Assembly (NCBI GenBank): GCA_027035575.1
Contig: JALVUQ010000070.1
Coordinates: 1-64,000 of the forward strand
DNA from: Desulfurellales bacterium
Lineage (GTDB): Bacteria; Campylobacterota_A; Desulfurellia; Desulfurellales; Hippeaceae
Direction of reading: 5' to 3'
DNA length: 64,000 nucleotides
Positions 23,565 to 31,839 of the stretch are shown one piece after another. Made by a program: the position numbers and the translations under genes. The notes under the pieces were generated by a model. That model did not search any database. It was given only the letters and a program-made list of their open reading frames with translations, and was not told where the DNA came from. How positions within the stretch are numbered: the stretch's first letter is position 1; each line of letters begins with the position of its first letter.

Positions 23565-24140
23565 ATGAAAAAAGACGAATTTTTACAATCTTTAAGGGAA
23601 ATAAAAAAACTCGCAGAAGAGACAGAAAAACTCTATCCGGCAGTCGCTGAGGTTTCAGACAGAATAACGAAAGCCATTGATAACGGTTTTAAGTTAATGA
23701 TTTGCGGTAACGGAGGCAGCGCTGCCGATGCTCAACATATGGCAGCCGAGTTTGTAAACCGGTTTTTAAAGGAAAGGCGACCACTGCCGGCTGTTGCACT
23801 TTCAACCGATACGTCGGTTTTAACAAGCATATCAAACGACTATTCGTTCAACGAAGTATTTTCAAAGCAGATTGAAGCTCTGGGTCAACCCGGAGATATT
23901 TTAATAGGAATAAGCACAAGCGGTAATTCGACAAATGTTGCAAATGCCGTAAAAACTGCTAAAAGCAAAGGTATATTTTGCGTGGGTCTGTTGGGTAAAA
24001 ACGGCGGAATTATTAAAGAGCTGTGTGACTTGGATATAACGGTTAATTCAAATTCAACGCCGAGAATCCAGGAAATGCACATCTTTATTATTCATACTAT
24101 TTGTCAGATGGTTGAGGATAACGTATGCTTGAAAAATTGA
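23565..24140 (+). CDS. gmhA: Sedoheptulose-7-phosphate isomerase GmhA
   Basis: SIS-domain enzyme making D-glycero-D-manno-heptose 7-phosphate for lipopolysaccharide core. The 191-aa protein has CGNGGSAADAQHMAAEFVNR near residue 47-66 (catalytic and zinc ligands), ALSTDTSVLTSISNDY, and LIGISTSGNSTNV. The start at 23565 is fixed by TGAGGAG 7 bases upstream. An earlier in-frame ATG at 23505 would overlap the divergent epmA. It overlaps rfaE2 by 16 bases. The pair shows a heptose-containing outer membrane, so the organism is Gram-negative. Confidence 0.95.
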   Translation: MKKDEFLQSLREIKKLAEETEKLYPAVAEVSDRITKAIDNGFKLMICGNGGSAADAQHMAAEFVNRFLKERRPLPAVALSTDTSVLTSISNDYSFNEVFSKQIEALGQPGDILIGISTSGNSTNVANAVKTAKSKGIFCVGLLGKNGGIIKELCDLDITVNSNSTPRIQEMHIFIIHTICQMVEDNVCLKN

Positions 24141-24613
24141 AAACACTTGAAGAAATTCAAGAAACAGCCGAACGGTTGAAAAAAAGCAACAAAACGGTTG
24201 CTTTTACAAACGGCTGTTTCGATATACTCCACTTAGGGCATATAAGCTACCTTCAAAAGGCAAAAGCTATCTGTGATGTCTTGGTGGTGGGTTTAAATTC
24301 GGATGCTTCTATCAAAAGAATTAAGGGGAAAAACAGACCTATCAATCCGCAGGAGGACAGAGCTTTTGTTTTGTGCGGTTTGGAGAGCGTGGACTATGTG
24401 GTTTTATTTGAGGAAGACACACCGATAAACCTGATAAAAGCCGTTAAACCGGATATTTTGATTAAAGGTGCGGATTGGAAGGAAAAAGAGGTGACAGGTT
24501 GTGATTTTGTTAAAAGTTACGGCGGGGAGTGCAAATTTATAGAGTTTGTCGATAACCGCTCCACAACAAACATCATAAAAAAGATAGTAGATGAATACTG
24601 CAAAGATATATAG
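24125..24613 (+). CDS. rfaE2: D-glycero-beta-D-manno-heptose 1-phosphate adenylyltransferase
   Basis: A 162-aa nucleotidyltransferase equal to the C-terminal domain of HldE. The signature FTNGCFDILHLGHISYLQ includes the HxGH motif. It is followed by LVVGLNSDASIKRIKGKNRP, DYVVLFEEDTP and DILIKGADWK. It forms ADP-heptose from heptose 1-phosphate and ATP. The kinase half (RfaE1) and phosphatase GmhB are not in the window. GAGG precedes the ATG. Overlaps of 16 bases with gmhA and 23 bases with the recombinase gene indicate strong translational coupling. Confidence 0.94.
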   Translation: MLEKLKTLEEIQETAERLKKSNKTVAFTNGCFDILHLGHISYLQKAKAICDVLVVGLNSDASIKRIKGKNRPINPQEDRAFVLCGLESVDYVVLFEEDTPINLIKAVKPDILIKGADWKEKEVTGCDFVKSYGGECKFIEFVDNRSTTNIIKKIVDEYCKDI

Positions 24614-25433
24614 CGAATTTTGCGAATATGTTGAGAAGCACTATACATCCGTCAATACACAAAGGGCATACATACGCGATGTCGGGCATTTTTTGGACGA
24701 AACGACAACCTTTGACGAAGACCATATAAACCTTTTCATTTTTAAGCTCTACAAAAAGGGCTTGACAAACAGGAGCATAAGAAGAAAGCTCTCCTCCATA
24801 TCACTTTTTCTGAACTTTTTAAAGAAAAACGCTTTGATAGAAAAAAATCCGCTTGAGCTTATGGAAAAACCGAAAACCGATAAAAATCTGCCCAAATTTC
24901 TTGATGTTGACGATGTGGTGCGTCTGCTTGAAAAGATAGACAACAAAAGAGACCGGGCTTTGCTTGAGCTTATATATTCATCTTCCTTGAGGGCAAATGA
25001 GGCTGTCTCTTTGAATGTTGAAGATGTGGACTTTGAGCATTTAAGAGTAAGAGTGAAAAGGAAGGGTGATAAGGTTGCCTATGTTCCCATAACAAATCGG
25101 GCAAAAACCTACCTTGAGGAGTATGTGGATAAAAGAAAAAACGGAGCCCTGTTTTTGAATCGGTACAATAAGCGTCTCTCCACCCGCTCCTTGCAAAAAA
25201 TAGTTAAAAAATATGCTATGCAGAGCATATTTAAAGATATATCGCCCCACACATTAAGACATTCAAAGGCTACGCATCTTCTAAACAGCGGTATGGATAT
25301 ACGGCTACTACAGAGATTTTTGGGACACTCCTCCATAAGGGCAACGCAAATCTATACCCACCTTAATCTGACACAACTTGCAAAAACATACGACAAAACC
25401 CACCCTTTAGCCAAAAACAACAATGAAAAATAA
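24591..25433 (+). CDS. Tyrosine recombinase XerC/XerD-like
   Basis: A 280-aa site-specific recombinase. The N-terminal SAM-like core-binding domain (TQRAYIRDVGHFLDETTTFD) occupies residues 1-90. The catalytic domain carries the Arg in SSSLRANEAVSLNVEDVDFE, the HxxR of SPHTLRHSKATHLLNSG, the His of FLGHSSIRATQIY and the nucleophile Tyr in the same element. Size and domain order match Xer enzymes that resolve chromosome dimers. It overlaps both neighbours, and no att-like repeats flank it, so it is not part of a mobile element. XerC versus XerD cannot be decided. A dif site was not found in this window. Confidence 0.9.
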   Translation: MNTAKIYSEFCEYVEKHYTSVNTQRAYIRDVGHFLDETTTFDEDHINLFIFKLYKKGLTNRSIRRKLSSISLFLNFLKKNALIEKNPLELMEKPKTDKNLPKFLDVDDVVRLLEKIDNKRDRALLELIYSSSLRANEAVSLNVEDVDFEHLRVRVKRKGDKVAYVPITNRAKTYLEEYVDKRKNGALFLNRYNKRLSTRSLQKIVKKYAMQSIFKDISPHTLRHSKATHLLNSGMDIRLLQRFLGHSSIRATQIYTHLNLTQLAKTYDKTHPLAKNNNEK

Positions 25434-26619
25434 AAATTACTATCTCGGCATTCTGCACGGAGTTTTCTATTTTGCGGCAAACGCCTTTATAGACTATACG
25501 ACCATACTGCCTACATTTTTGAGGGGTTTGATAAGTTCCAATGCGCTGATAGGCTTTATAGCCGCAATCTCAAGGGGCGGAGCCATCTTTTTCCAACTTG
25601 TATCAGCCGCATATCTTGAGGGAAAAAAGAAAAGACCTATCCTAATCAAGGCACTTTGGGTAAGATTTTTTTCGCTTGTTTTTATAGCTTTGAGCTCCTA
25701 TATGTTTCTTCCTTTTCATAAAATAACGGTTGTCGTGCTTTTTATCGTCTTTCTAAGCACATTCTCATTTGCCGGAGGTGTGAGCGTCATACCGTTTTAC
25801 GACATAATCTCCTACAACATCCCCTCTAATATGCTTGGAAAATTTTGGGCTACACGCCAGTTTGTCGGCGGACTTTTGGCTGTAGTCAGCGGTTATATAG
25901 TAAAAATAGTAATGAAAACCGTTTCCTACCCTTCAAACTACACAATGCTTTTTGCCACAGCCACACTCATTTTCGGATTGGCTTTTTTGAGCTTGGGCAG
26001 TATGAAAGAGGGTGAGATAAAGCAAAAACCCAATAAATCTTTTTCTTCGTTTTTTAAGGATGCCCTGTTAATTTTAAAAGCAAACAAAGACTTTTTATCT
26101 ATGGTTTTTTCGGAATTTTTAAGCCATTCGATATATATGTGTTTACCCTTTATAGCTTTATATGCAACATACAGGCTCGGATTTCACAAATCGGACATCG
26201 GTTATTTTATCTCCGCCCAGATGGCAGGCAGCATTTTGTCGAACCTGTTTTGGGGCTATTTTGCCGACAGAAAAGGTCCCAAGTTTATTATAATTTCGAC
26301 AAACATCCTATCAATAAGTGTTCCGGTTTTGTCTGTTTTTGTTAAAACCCCGCTTATGTTTACCGCTACATTCTTTCTTTTGGGAGCTTATATGCACGGC
26401 TCTTATATAGGTTACACAAACTATATGTTAAAGATAGCACCCGAAGAAAAAAGACCTACGTTTGTAAGCATCAGAGGAACGTTCAACGCCCTTTCCTATT
26501 TTTTGCCTGCCCTCGGAGGATTCATAGTTGATAAGGTATCGTATCATTCGCTTTTTGTTTTTACGGCTTTTGCATCCATAGCAGGACTTTTATATGCAGC
26601 AAGGCTAAAATCGACTTGA
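25423..26619 (+). CDS. Major facilitator superfamily transporter
   Basis: A 398-aa membrane protein with about twelve hydrophobic helices in two halves. The N-terminal half begins YYLGILHGVFYFAANAFIDY. The MFS loop between helices 2 and 3 is not canonical, but GYFADRKGPKFI-like (GYFADRKGPKFIIIS) in the second half is a clear A-type motif. Near residue 130-150 the stretch FYDIISYNIPSNMLGKFWAT resembles MFS proteins of unknown substrate found in Deltaproteobacteria. It starts inside the recombinase gene (11-base overlap) and ends with a TGA. The substrate is not predictable. Confidence 0.82.
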   Translation: MKNKNYYLGILHGVFYFAANAFIDYTTILPTFLRGLISSNALIGFIAAISRGGAIFFQLVSAAYLEGKKKRPILIKALWVRFFSLVFIALSSYMFLPFHKITVVVLFIVFLSTFSFAGGVSVIPFYDIISYNIPSNMLGKFWATRQFVGGLLAVVSGYIVKIVMKTVSYPSNYTMLFATATLIFGLAFLSLGSMKEGEIKQKPNKSFSSFFKDALLILKANKDFLSMVFSEFLSHSIYMCLPFIALYATYRLGFHKSDIGYFISAQMAGSILSNLFWGYFADRKGPKFIIISTNILSISVPVLSVFVKTPLMFTATFFLLGAYMHGSYIGYTNYMLKIAPEEKRPTFVSIRGTFNALSYFLPALGGFIVDKVSYHSLFVFTAFASIAGLLYAARLKST

Positions 26620-26637
26620 TGCAGAGTGCTTAAAAAT

Positions 26638-27042
26638 TTATTTATCCAACCCGTAATCTTTCAAATCCAGCCCCTTTGATTCGGCATAGGCTCGCAAATC
26701 GTCTCTGATTAACTTAAAAGCTATGCCCAAAGCAGCCAAATCGTCAACATAACCGATTCCTGGGATAAAATCGGGAATGATGTCAAAGGGATTCAAAAAA
26801 TAGAGCAGAGCTGCCGCAAGCGCCGCCGTTGTTTTCCAGGGGAATTTACACTCCTTTTTGTAAGAGCAGCGCAACATTTCATAGGCAAGTTCAAGCTGTA
26901 AAATAAGCTCGCCAACGTGCTTTGAGGGGTTTTTGTATATATCGTCTATTTTACTTCTTGCATCATTTAAAATAGCATTTATATCGGTCTCTTTAACCTT
27001 TTTTATCAGATTATCCATAGTCGAGGCAATATTACCTTTCAT
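26638..27042 (-). CDS. DUF1232 (YkvA family) protein
   Basis: A 134-aa protein with a DUF1232 domain in its C-terminal half: ALLYFLNPFDIIPDFIPGIG followed by YVDDLAALGIAFKL, the typical core with the conserved DxxPDxxP. The N-terminal part is helical and charged. Many YkvA proteins have a hydrophobic hairpin here and may be membrane-associated. The function is unknown. An AAGGAAAAG Shine-Dalgarno precedes the ATG. It is convergent with the MFS gene and directly follows tRNA-Ala on the same strand. Confidence 0.87.
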   Translation of the reverse strand: MKGNIASTMDNLIKKVKETDINAILNDARSKIDDIYKNPSKHVGELILQLELAYEMLRCSYKKECKFPWKTTAALAAALLYFLNPFDIIPDFIPGIGYVDDLAALGIAFKLIRDDLRAYAESKGLDLKDYGLDK

Positions 27043-27052
27043 CTTTTCCTTT

Positions 27053-27129
27053 TGGTGGAGCTGAGGGGGATCGAACCCCTGACCTCTTGGCTGCCAGCCA
27101 AGCGCTCATCCCAGCTGAGCTACAGCCCC
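27053..27129 (-). tRNA. tRNA-Ala (anticodon GGC)
   Basis: The minus strand gives acceptor GGGGCTG / CAGCTCC (one G-U), D-arm GCTCAGCTGGGATGAGC, anticodon loop CTGGCAG (GGC), T-arm AGGGGTTCGATCCCCCT, discriminator A and an encoded CCA. It lies 10 bases before the DUF1232 gene. Confidence 0.96.
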
Positions 27130-27411
27130 AAAAATATTTTTCAATTTACAAAAAGAGTATTAATAAAACTCCGTCGATTTGTCAAGCCCGATTTAAAAAT
27201 AAAACATAAATTCCGAAATTCCCGATTCTAGTGCTGTAAACAGTGTTATAATTCTTTAAACTGTTTGGCAGTCATTCGCCGTTTAAATTCATTACCCCCC
27301 CAACTTTCCGAGTTTTTAAAAAGATAGCTATATACCTCAAATATTGATTTAAGTTGCGTAAAATACAAGTTTATGCTAAAAATATAACAAATATTTTTAG
27401 GAGGTGTTGCC
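27130..27411. other. Intergenic region upstream of dppA
   Basis: About 280 bases without a gene, very AT-rich towards the right end. It must hold the dppABCDF promoter and the tRNA-Ala promoter. A possible rightward promoter is TTGCGT at 27353-27358 with a weak TAAAAA box 17 bases later. A CCCCCCC run is at 27294-27300. I see no RNA gene or repeat. Confidence 0.4.
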
Positions 27412-28932
27412 TTGAAGAGATTAGGTTTACTAATTTTGAGCCTTATCCTTGTAATCAGTTTCGGCTCAAAAAGTTTCGCAATGTCCAAAAAAGACTACAT
27501 CATTGCAGGCACTACGGACAAGATAACATCGCTTGACCCTGCAAAAGCCTATGAGTACTTCTCAGACAATATTTTGCAGAACATTATGGGCGGTTTGGTT
27601 AAGTATATACCGGGAACAACAAAAATTGTGCCGGATATGGCAAAAAGCTGGAAGATTCCCAAAGACGGAACGGTCTATACGTTCAAAATTAAAAAGGGAT
27701 TGAAATTTTCAAACGGAGACCCGATAGATGCAGAGGTTTATGCTTTTTCAATAAATAGGGTTATAAGACTCAAACAAAATCCGGCGTTTTTACTTGCGGA
27801 TGTTGTAAAGAGTGCAAAGGCTTTGGACAAATATACACTGCAAATAACCCTTAAATATCCCTATGCACCTTTTATAAGCATTCTGGCTTTCACAATATCC
27901 TATCCTGTTGACCCGAAGGTCTATCCGGCAGACAAGGTATATAACGGAATGCCGGTTGCAAGCGGTCCTTATATGGTTAAAAAATTGGTCAGAGGACAGG
28001 AAATCGAGCTTGTAAGAAATCCGAACTACTACGGCAAAAAGGCAAAAACCCCAATCATTTTGATAAAGATTTACAGGGAAGCAAACAATCTGTATATGGC
28101 TTTGTTAAGCGGCGAAATAGACCTTGCATACAGAACTCTTTTACCGCAGCAGCTAAAACAGGTTCAAAAAAACAAGAAGTTCAAAACCTACACCGGCGAT
28201 TCACCGTTCATCAGAGAGATAGTGTTTAACGTAAAAGCAAAGCCGTTTGGCAATGCAAAATTAAGAAGAGCACTATCTTATGCCGTCAACAGAAAACAGA
28301 TTTCAAAAGAGATATTCAAAGGACAGGTCACACCGCTTTATACGCTTATTCCGGCAGGTATGTGGGGACACAAAAACGTAATGCCTCACTACAACATTAA
28401 AAAGGCTGAGAGAATGCTGAAAGCATTGGGATATTCAAAAGCCAAACCTTTAAGTATAACGCTCTGGTATTCTCCGAGTCACTACGGTTCAACGGAATCG
28501 GACGTTGCTTTAATGATTAAAAACCAACTTGAAAAAACAGGGCTTGTAAAGTGCAAGGTTAAATATGCCGAGTGGGCAACATATGTTGATTACTGGACAA
28601 AAGGTGTTATGGGAATGTTCCTGTTGGGTTGGTATCCTGACTACTTCGACCCGGATGACTATATGTGGCCCTTCCTGCAAACATCGGCAAGTCCGGGAAT
28701 GGGCTCATTCTATTCAAACAAGAAAATAGACAAACTGCTCAAGAAGGCAAGAACTATAACAAATATCAAAAAAAGAGCAAGATTGTATTATAAAGTCCAA
28801 AGAATTATGGCTAAACAGGCTCCCTATATCCCGCTGTTCCAGGGTCAACAGCACGTTGTGGCAAAACCGAACATAAAGGGAATCATTATGGATCCTGTTC
28901 AAATATTCAGATATTATTTACTCTCAAAATAA
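27412..28932 (+). CDS. dppA: Peptide ABC transporter substrate-binding protein
   Basis: A 506-aa periplasmic extracytoplasmic-binding protein of the SBP_bac_5 (DppA/OppA) family. The signal peptide LGLLILSLILVISFGSKSFA is followed by the family opening DYIIAGTTDKITSLDPAKAY, then SWKIPKDGTVYTFKIKKGLK and LRRALSYAVNRKQI. The start codon is TTG, supported by AGGAGGT 7 bases upstream. There is no lipobox Cys, so it is probably soluble in the periplasm. A strong terminator follows, before the permease genes, so it should be produced in excess over the rest of the transporter. Binding specificity (di/oligopeptide or other) is not defined. Confidence 0.92.
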   Translation: MKRLGLLILSLILVISFGSKSFAMSKKDYIIAGTTDKITSLDPAKAYEYFSDNILQNIMGGLVKYIPGTTKIVPDMAKSWKIPKDGTVYTFKIKKGLKFSNGDPIDAEVYAFSINRVIRLKQNPAFLLADVVKSAKALDKYTLQITLKYPYAPFISILAFTISYPVDPKVYPADKVYNGMPVASGPYMVKKLVRGQEIELVRNPNYYGKKAKTPIILIKIYREANNLYMALLSGEIDLAYRTLLPQQLKQVQKNKKFKTYTGDSPFIREIVFNVKAKPFGNAKLRRALSYAVNRKQISKEIFKGQVTPLYTLIPAGMWGHKNVMPHYNIKKAERMLKALGYSKAKPLSITLWYSPSHYGSTESDVALMIKNQLEKTGLVKCKVKYAEWATYVDYWTKGVMGMFLLGWYPDYFDPDDYMWPFLQTSASPGMGSFYSNKKIDKLLKKARTITNIKKRARLYYKVQRIMAKQAPYIPLFQGQQHVVAKPNIKGIIMDPVQIFRYYLLSK

Positions 28933-28958
28933 ATTGTGCTAAGATTGCGCAAATTAAA

Positions 28959-28993
28959 GAGGAGCCTTTTTAAACAAGGCTCCTCGTTTTTTG
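28959..28993 (+). terminator. Strong hairpin between dppA and dppB
   Basis: A perfect 10-bp stem GAGGAGCCTT / AAGGCTCCTC (28959-28968 and 28976-28985) has a 7-nt loop and a GTTTTTTG tail. It probably attenuates transcription into dppBCDF and stabilises dppA mRNA. Confidence 0.88.
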
Positions 28994-29009
28994 TGTGGTA
29001 TAAGGAGAT

Positions 29010-30020
29010 ATGAAACTTAAAACCTACATCCTGATGAGGATACTTCTATCCATCCCTATGATTCTTATAATACTCACAATAGTCTTTTTTGTTTTAAGAG
29101 TTCTGCCGGGCAATCCGGTTTTGGCTATGTTGGGGCCCAAAGCTCCTCCTCAAATCATACACGCAATGGAACATCAAATGGGTCTGGATAAACCTATCAT
29201 TGTTCAATATTTCATATATCTCTCCCATATTGCGGTCGGCAACTTCGGAACGTCAAGCTACACCTCTTTACCCGTTTTACAGGAACTTTTGCAAAAATTT
29301 CCGGCTACTTTCGAGCTGACATTTTACTCTATGATTATAGCCGTGTTCATAGGTATATTCCTGGGTTCATACGCGGCATATAATTTCGGAAAACCGATGG
29401 ATATTTTTGCAAGGGTTTACTCTATTTTTGTCTATTCGTTCCCCGTGTTTTGGTTTGGTATTATGCTTCAACTCATTTTCGGCGTATGGCTCCATTGGCT
29501 TCCGGTTTCGGGAAGGTCTGCACCGTTTATGATTCCAAACCACATCTATACGGGTGTATATACGCTTGATGCAATCCTTAACGGACAGTGGGATGTGTTT
29601 ACAGATGCCATAAAACACCTGATACTTCCGTCATTTACTCTCGGTGTCGTTATATCAAGCATATTTGTAAGAATGGTCAGATCAAACGTTCTGCTTTCTC
29701 TATCAAGCCAATACGTGACGGCTGCAAGAGCCAGGGGTGAAAGTGAAAAAAAGATTCTTTTCAAACACGCCTTGAAAAACTCTATGCCGCCGATTTTAAC
29801 AATTATGGGTTTGCAGTTTGCCCTGCTTTTGGCGGGTGCCATACTGACCGAAACCACATTTTCCTGGCCCGGCATAGGTAACTACCTAATAACCCGAATA
29901 AGCTATAGAGATTTCCCGGCTATTCAGGGCGCTATAGTGTTCTTTGCGTTTTTCGTAGCTGTTATCAGCATACTTGTTGACATAGTAAACGCCTGGATAG
30001 ACCCGAGGATAAGGTATTAG
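29010..30020 (+). CDS. dppB: Peptide ABC transporter permease DppB
   Basis: A 336-aa inner-membrane permease of the BPD_transp_1 type with about six helices. It opens MKLKTYILMRILLSIPMILI and has the family N-terminal VFFVLRVLPGNPVLAML stretch. The cytoplasmic EAA loop reads VTAARARGESEKKILFKHAL, typical of DppB. AAGGAG precedes the ATG. It pairs with DppC to form the translocation channel and is linked to the ATPase genes downstream. The gap to dppC is 2 bases. Confidence 0.93.
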   Translation: MKLKTYILMRILLSIPMILIILTIVFFVLRVLPGNPVLAMLGPKAPPQIIHAMEHQMGLDKPIIVQYFIYLSHIAVGNFGTSSYTSLPVLQELLQKFPATFELTFYSMIIAVFIGIFLGSYAAYNFGKPMDIFARVYSIFVYSFPVFWFGIMLQLIFGVWLHWLPVSGRSAPFMIPNHIYTGVYTLDAILNGQWDVFTDAIKHLILPSFTLGVVISSIFVRMVRSNVLLSLSSQYVTAARARGESEKKILFKHALKNSMPPILTIMGLQFALLLAGAILTETTFSWPGIGNYLITRISYRDFPAIQGAIVFFAFFVAVISILVDIVNAWIDPRIRY

Positions 30021-30022
30021 AT

Positions 30023-30883
30023 ATGTTTAGCGAAAAAATAGGTAAAAACATAAAGCAGCTTGTCGGCGACTCATCCGGTATTATGTTTCTTGTCGGACTT
30101 TTCTTGCTTATTATCTTTGTGGTTATGGCTGTTTTTGCTCCCTACCTTGCACCCTACAGTCCTATCAAACCGACAGGAGCGCCGCTTCTTCACCCGCAGG
30201 CAAGCCACTTAATGGGAACTGATAATCTCGGTTACGATGTGTTCAGCAGGGTTATATTCGGCTCTCGTATGGCTTTCAGCATAGCGGCAATTGCAACCGT
30301 TATAGCCGCAGCCGTAGGTATTCCGACAGGACTCATTGTCGGATATATAGGAGGAAAACTCGACAGCGTAATTACAATGATTATGGATTCGGTATATACT
30401 TTTCCGGGGCTTATTCTTGCAATCGCCATAGCCGCTATGCTCGGTCAAGGGCTGATAAACATATCTCTATCCATTGCGGTGGTTTACATACCTACCTACT
30501 ACAGGGTGATAAGAAGCCAGGTTGTAACTATTAAATCGGAACTCTATGTTGAAGGCGCCAGAGCAATAGGTGCAAAATCACCGACCATACTGTCGAAGTA
30601 CATACTGCCCAACGTTCTGCCTTCAACAATAGTCGTTTTATCTATGAATATAGCAGACGCCATAATGACCGAAGCCGGCTTGAGCTTTTTGGGATTGGGA
30701 ATTGCTCCTCCGACACCGGATTGGGGGTATGATTTATCCAAAGGGCAGCAGTTCATACTCCAAAACGACTGGTGGCTTGTTGTTTTTCCCGGCTTGGCAA
30801 TTATTTTAATTGTGCTTGGATTCAGTATGTTTTCCGAAGGACTTAACGAATATCTTAATCCTAACATAGGCGAAAAAAGATGA
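30023..30883 (+). CDS. dppC: Peptide ABC transporter permease DppC
   Basis: A 286-aa partner permease. Its N-terminal helix is followed by the OppC-type periplasmic segment YLAPYSPIKPTGAPL and HLMGTDNLGYDVFSRVIFGS, the hallmark of DppC/OppC. The EAA loop is VEGARAIGAKSPTILSKYIL. The C-terminal AGLSFLGLGIAPPTPDWGYD is conserved. The stop overlaps the dppD start (ATGA). Confidence 0.94.
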   Translation: MFSEKIGKNIKQLVGDSSGIMFLVGLFLLIIFVVMAVFAPYLAPYSPIKPTGAPLLHPQASHLMGTDNLGYDVFSRVIFGSRMAFSIAAIATVIAAAVGIPTGLIVGYIGGKLDSVITMIMDSVYTFPGLILAIAIAAMLGQGLINISLSIAVVYIPTYYRVIRSQVVTIKSELYVEGARAIGAKSPTILSKYILPNVLPSTIVVLSMNIADAIMTEAGLSFLGLGIAPPTPDWGYDLSKGQQFILQNDWWLVVFPGLAIILIVLGFSMFSEGLNEYLNPNIGEKR

Positions 30884-31839
30884 GTCAAGAAAATAGTTTG
30901 GAGATTAAAAACCTAAACATAGAGTATTTGACAAGAAGCGGCACGGTACACGCCGTCAAAGATGCCTCTTTCAGTGTTGCAAAAAAAGAGACCCTCGGAA
31001 TTGTGGGAGAATCGGGCTGCGGAAAGTCAACAACAGGACACGCCATATTAAAACTTCTGCCCTCCAATGCAAGGGCAAAAGGAGAAATTGTTTATAAAGG
31101 CAGGAATGTGTTGACCATGCCTGAAAAAGAGGTCAGACATTTAAGGGGTAAGGATATATCAATAGTATTTCAAGACCCTATGACATCCTTAGACCCTATA
31201 ATGCGCGTTAAAGACCACTTTTTGGAATTGATGAGGGCTCATAAACCGAATGTAAAAGAAGAAGAGGTTATACAAACAGCCTCGGAAGCCTTGGAGGCTG
31301 CCGGCGTATCAAAAAAGAGACTTGACAACTATCCCTTTGAGTTCAGCGGGGGAATGAGGCAGAGGGTTATGATAGCTCTCGGTATAGCCCTAAAACCAAA
31401 CGTAATTGTTGCCGATGAACCCACAACCTCCCTCGATGTGGTTGTTCAGGAACAAATTATGGAGGTATTCAGACATCTGAAAAAAACAAAAGATATGTCC
31501 ATCGTTCTTATCACGCACGACTTGGGCATAGTAGCCGAGCTTGCCGATAAGGTTGTTGTGATGTATGCCGGTGAGGTTATGGAGTATGCAGATGTATATA
31601 ACCTCTATAAAAATCCTCTGCATCCCTACACACAACTGCTTCTTAAATCGGTTCCAAATATAAAAATAGACGATATGGAGCTTCACCATATACCCGGAAG
31701 TCTGCCGGATTTAAAAAATCTGCCGCCAGGATGCAGGTTTTACGACAGATGCCCGTTTGCAAAAGACAAATGCAAGAAAGAGGAGCCTCCGATATTTAAG
31801 GTTGACAAAAGAGAGGTCAGGTGCTGGCTTTATGAGTAA
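30880..31839 (+). CDS. dppD: Peptide ABC transporter ATP-binding protein DppD
   Basis: A 319-aa ATPase. Walker A GESGCGKSTTG is near residue 45, the signature is FSGGMRQRVMIALG, and Walker B VIVADEPTTSLDV. The C-terminal oligopeptide-transporter extension has the Cys-containing GCRFYDRCPFAKDKC pattern that marks DppD/OppD. It heterodimerises with DppF and drives the DppBC channel. It overlaps dppC by 4 bases and dppF by 8. Confidence 0.95.
   Translation: MSQENSLEIKNLNIEYLTRSGTVHAVKDASFSVAKKETLGIVGESGCGKSTTGHAILKLLPSNARAKGEIVYKGRNVLTMPEKEVRHLRGKDISIVFQDPMTSLDPIMRVKDHFLELMRAHKPNVKEEEVIQTASEALEAAGVSKKRLDNYPFEFSGGMRQRVMIALGIALKPNVIVADEPTTSLDVVVQEQIMEVFRHLKKTKDMSIVLITHDLGIVAELADKVVVMYAGEVMEYADVYNLYKNPLHPYTQLLLKSVPNIKIDDMELHHIPGSLPDLKNLPPGCRFYDRCPFAKDKCKKEEPPIFKVDKREVRCWLYE

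Noticed and set aside
24591-25433. Mobile element around the tyrosine recombinase
   Set aside because: No direct repeats, no cargo and tight operon overlap with housekeeping genes.
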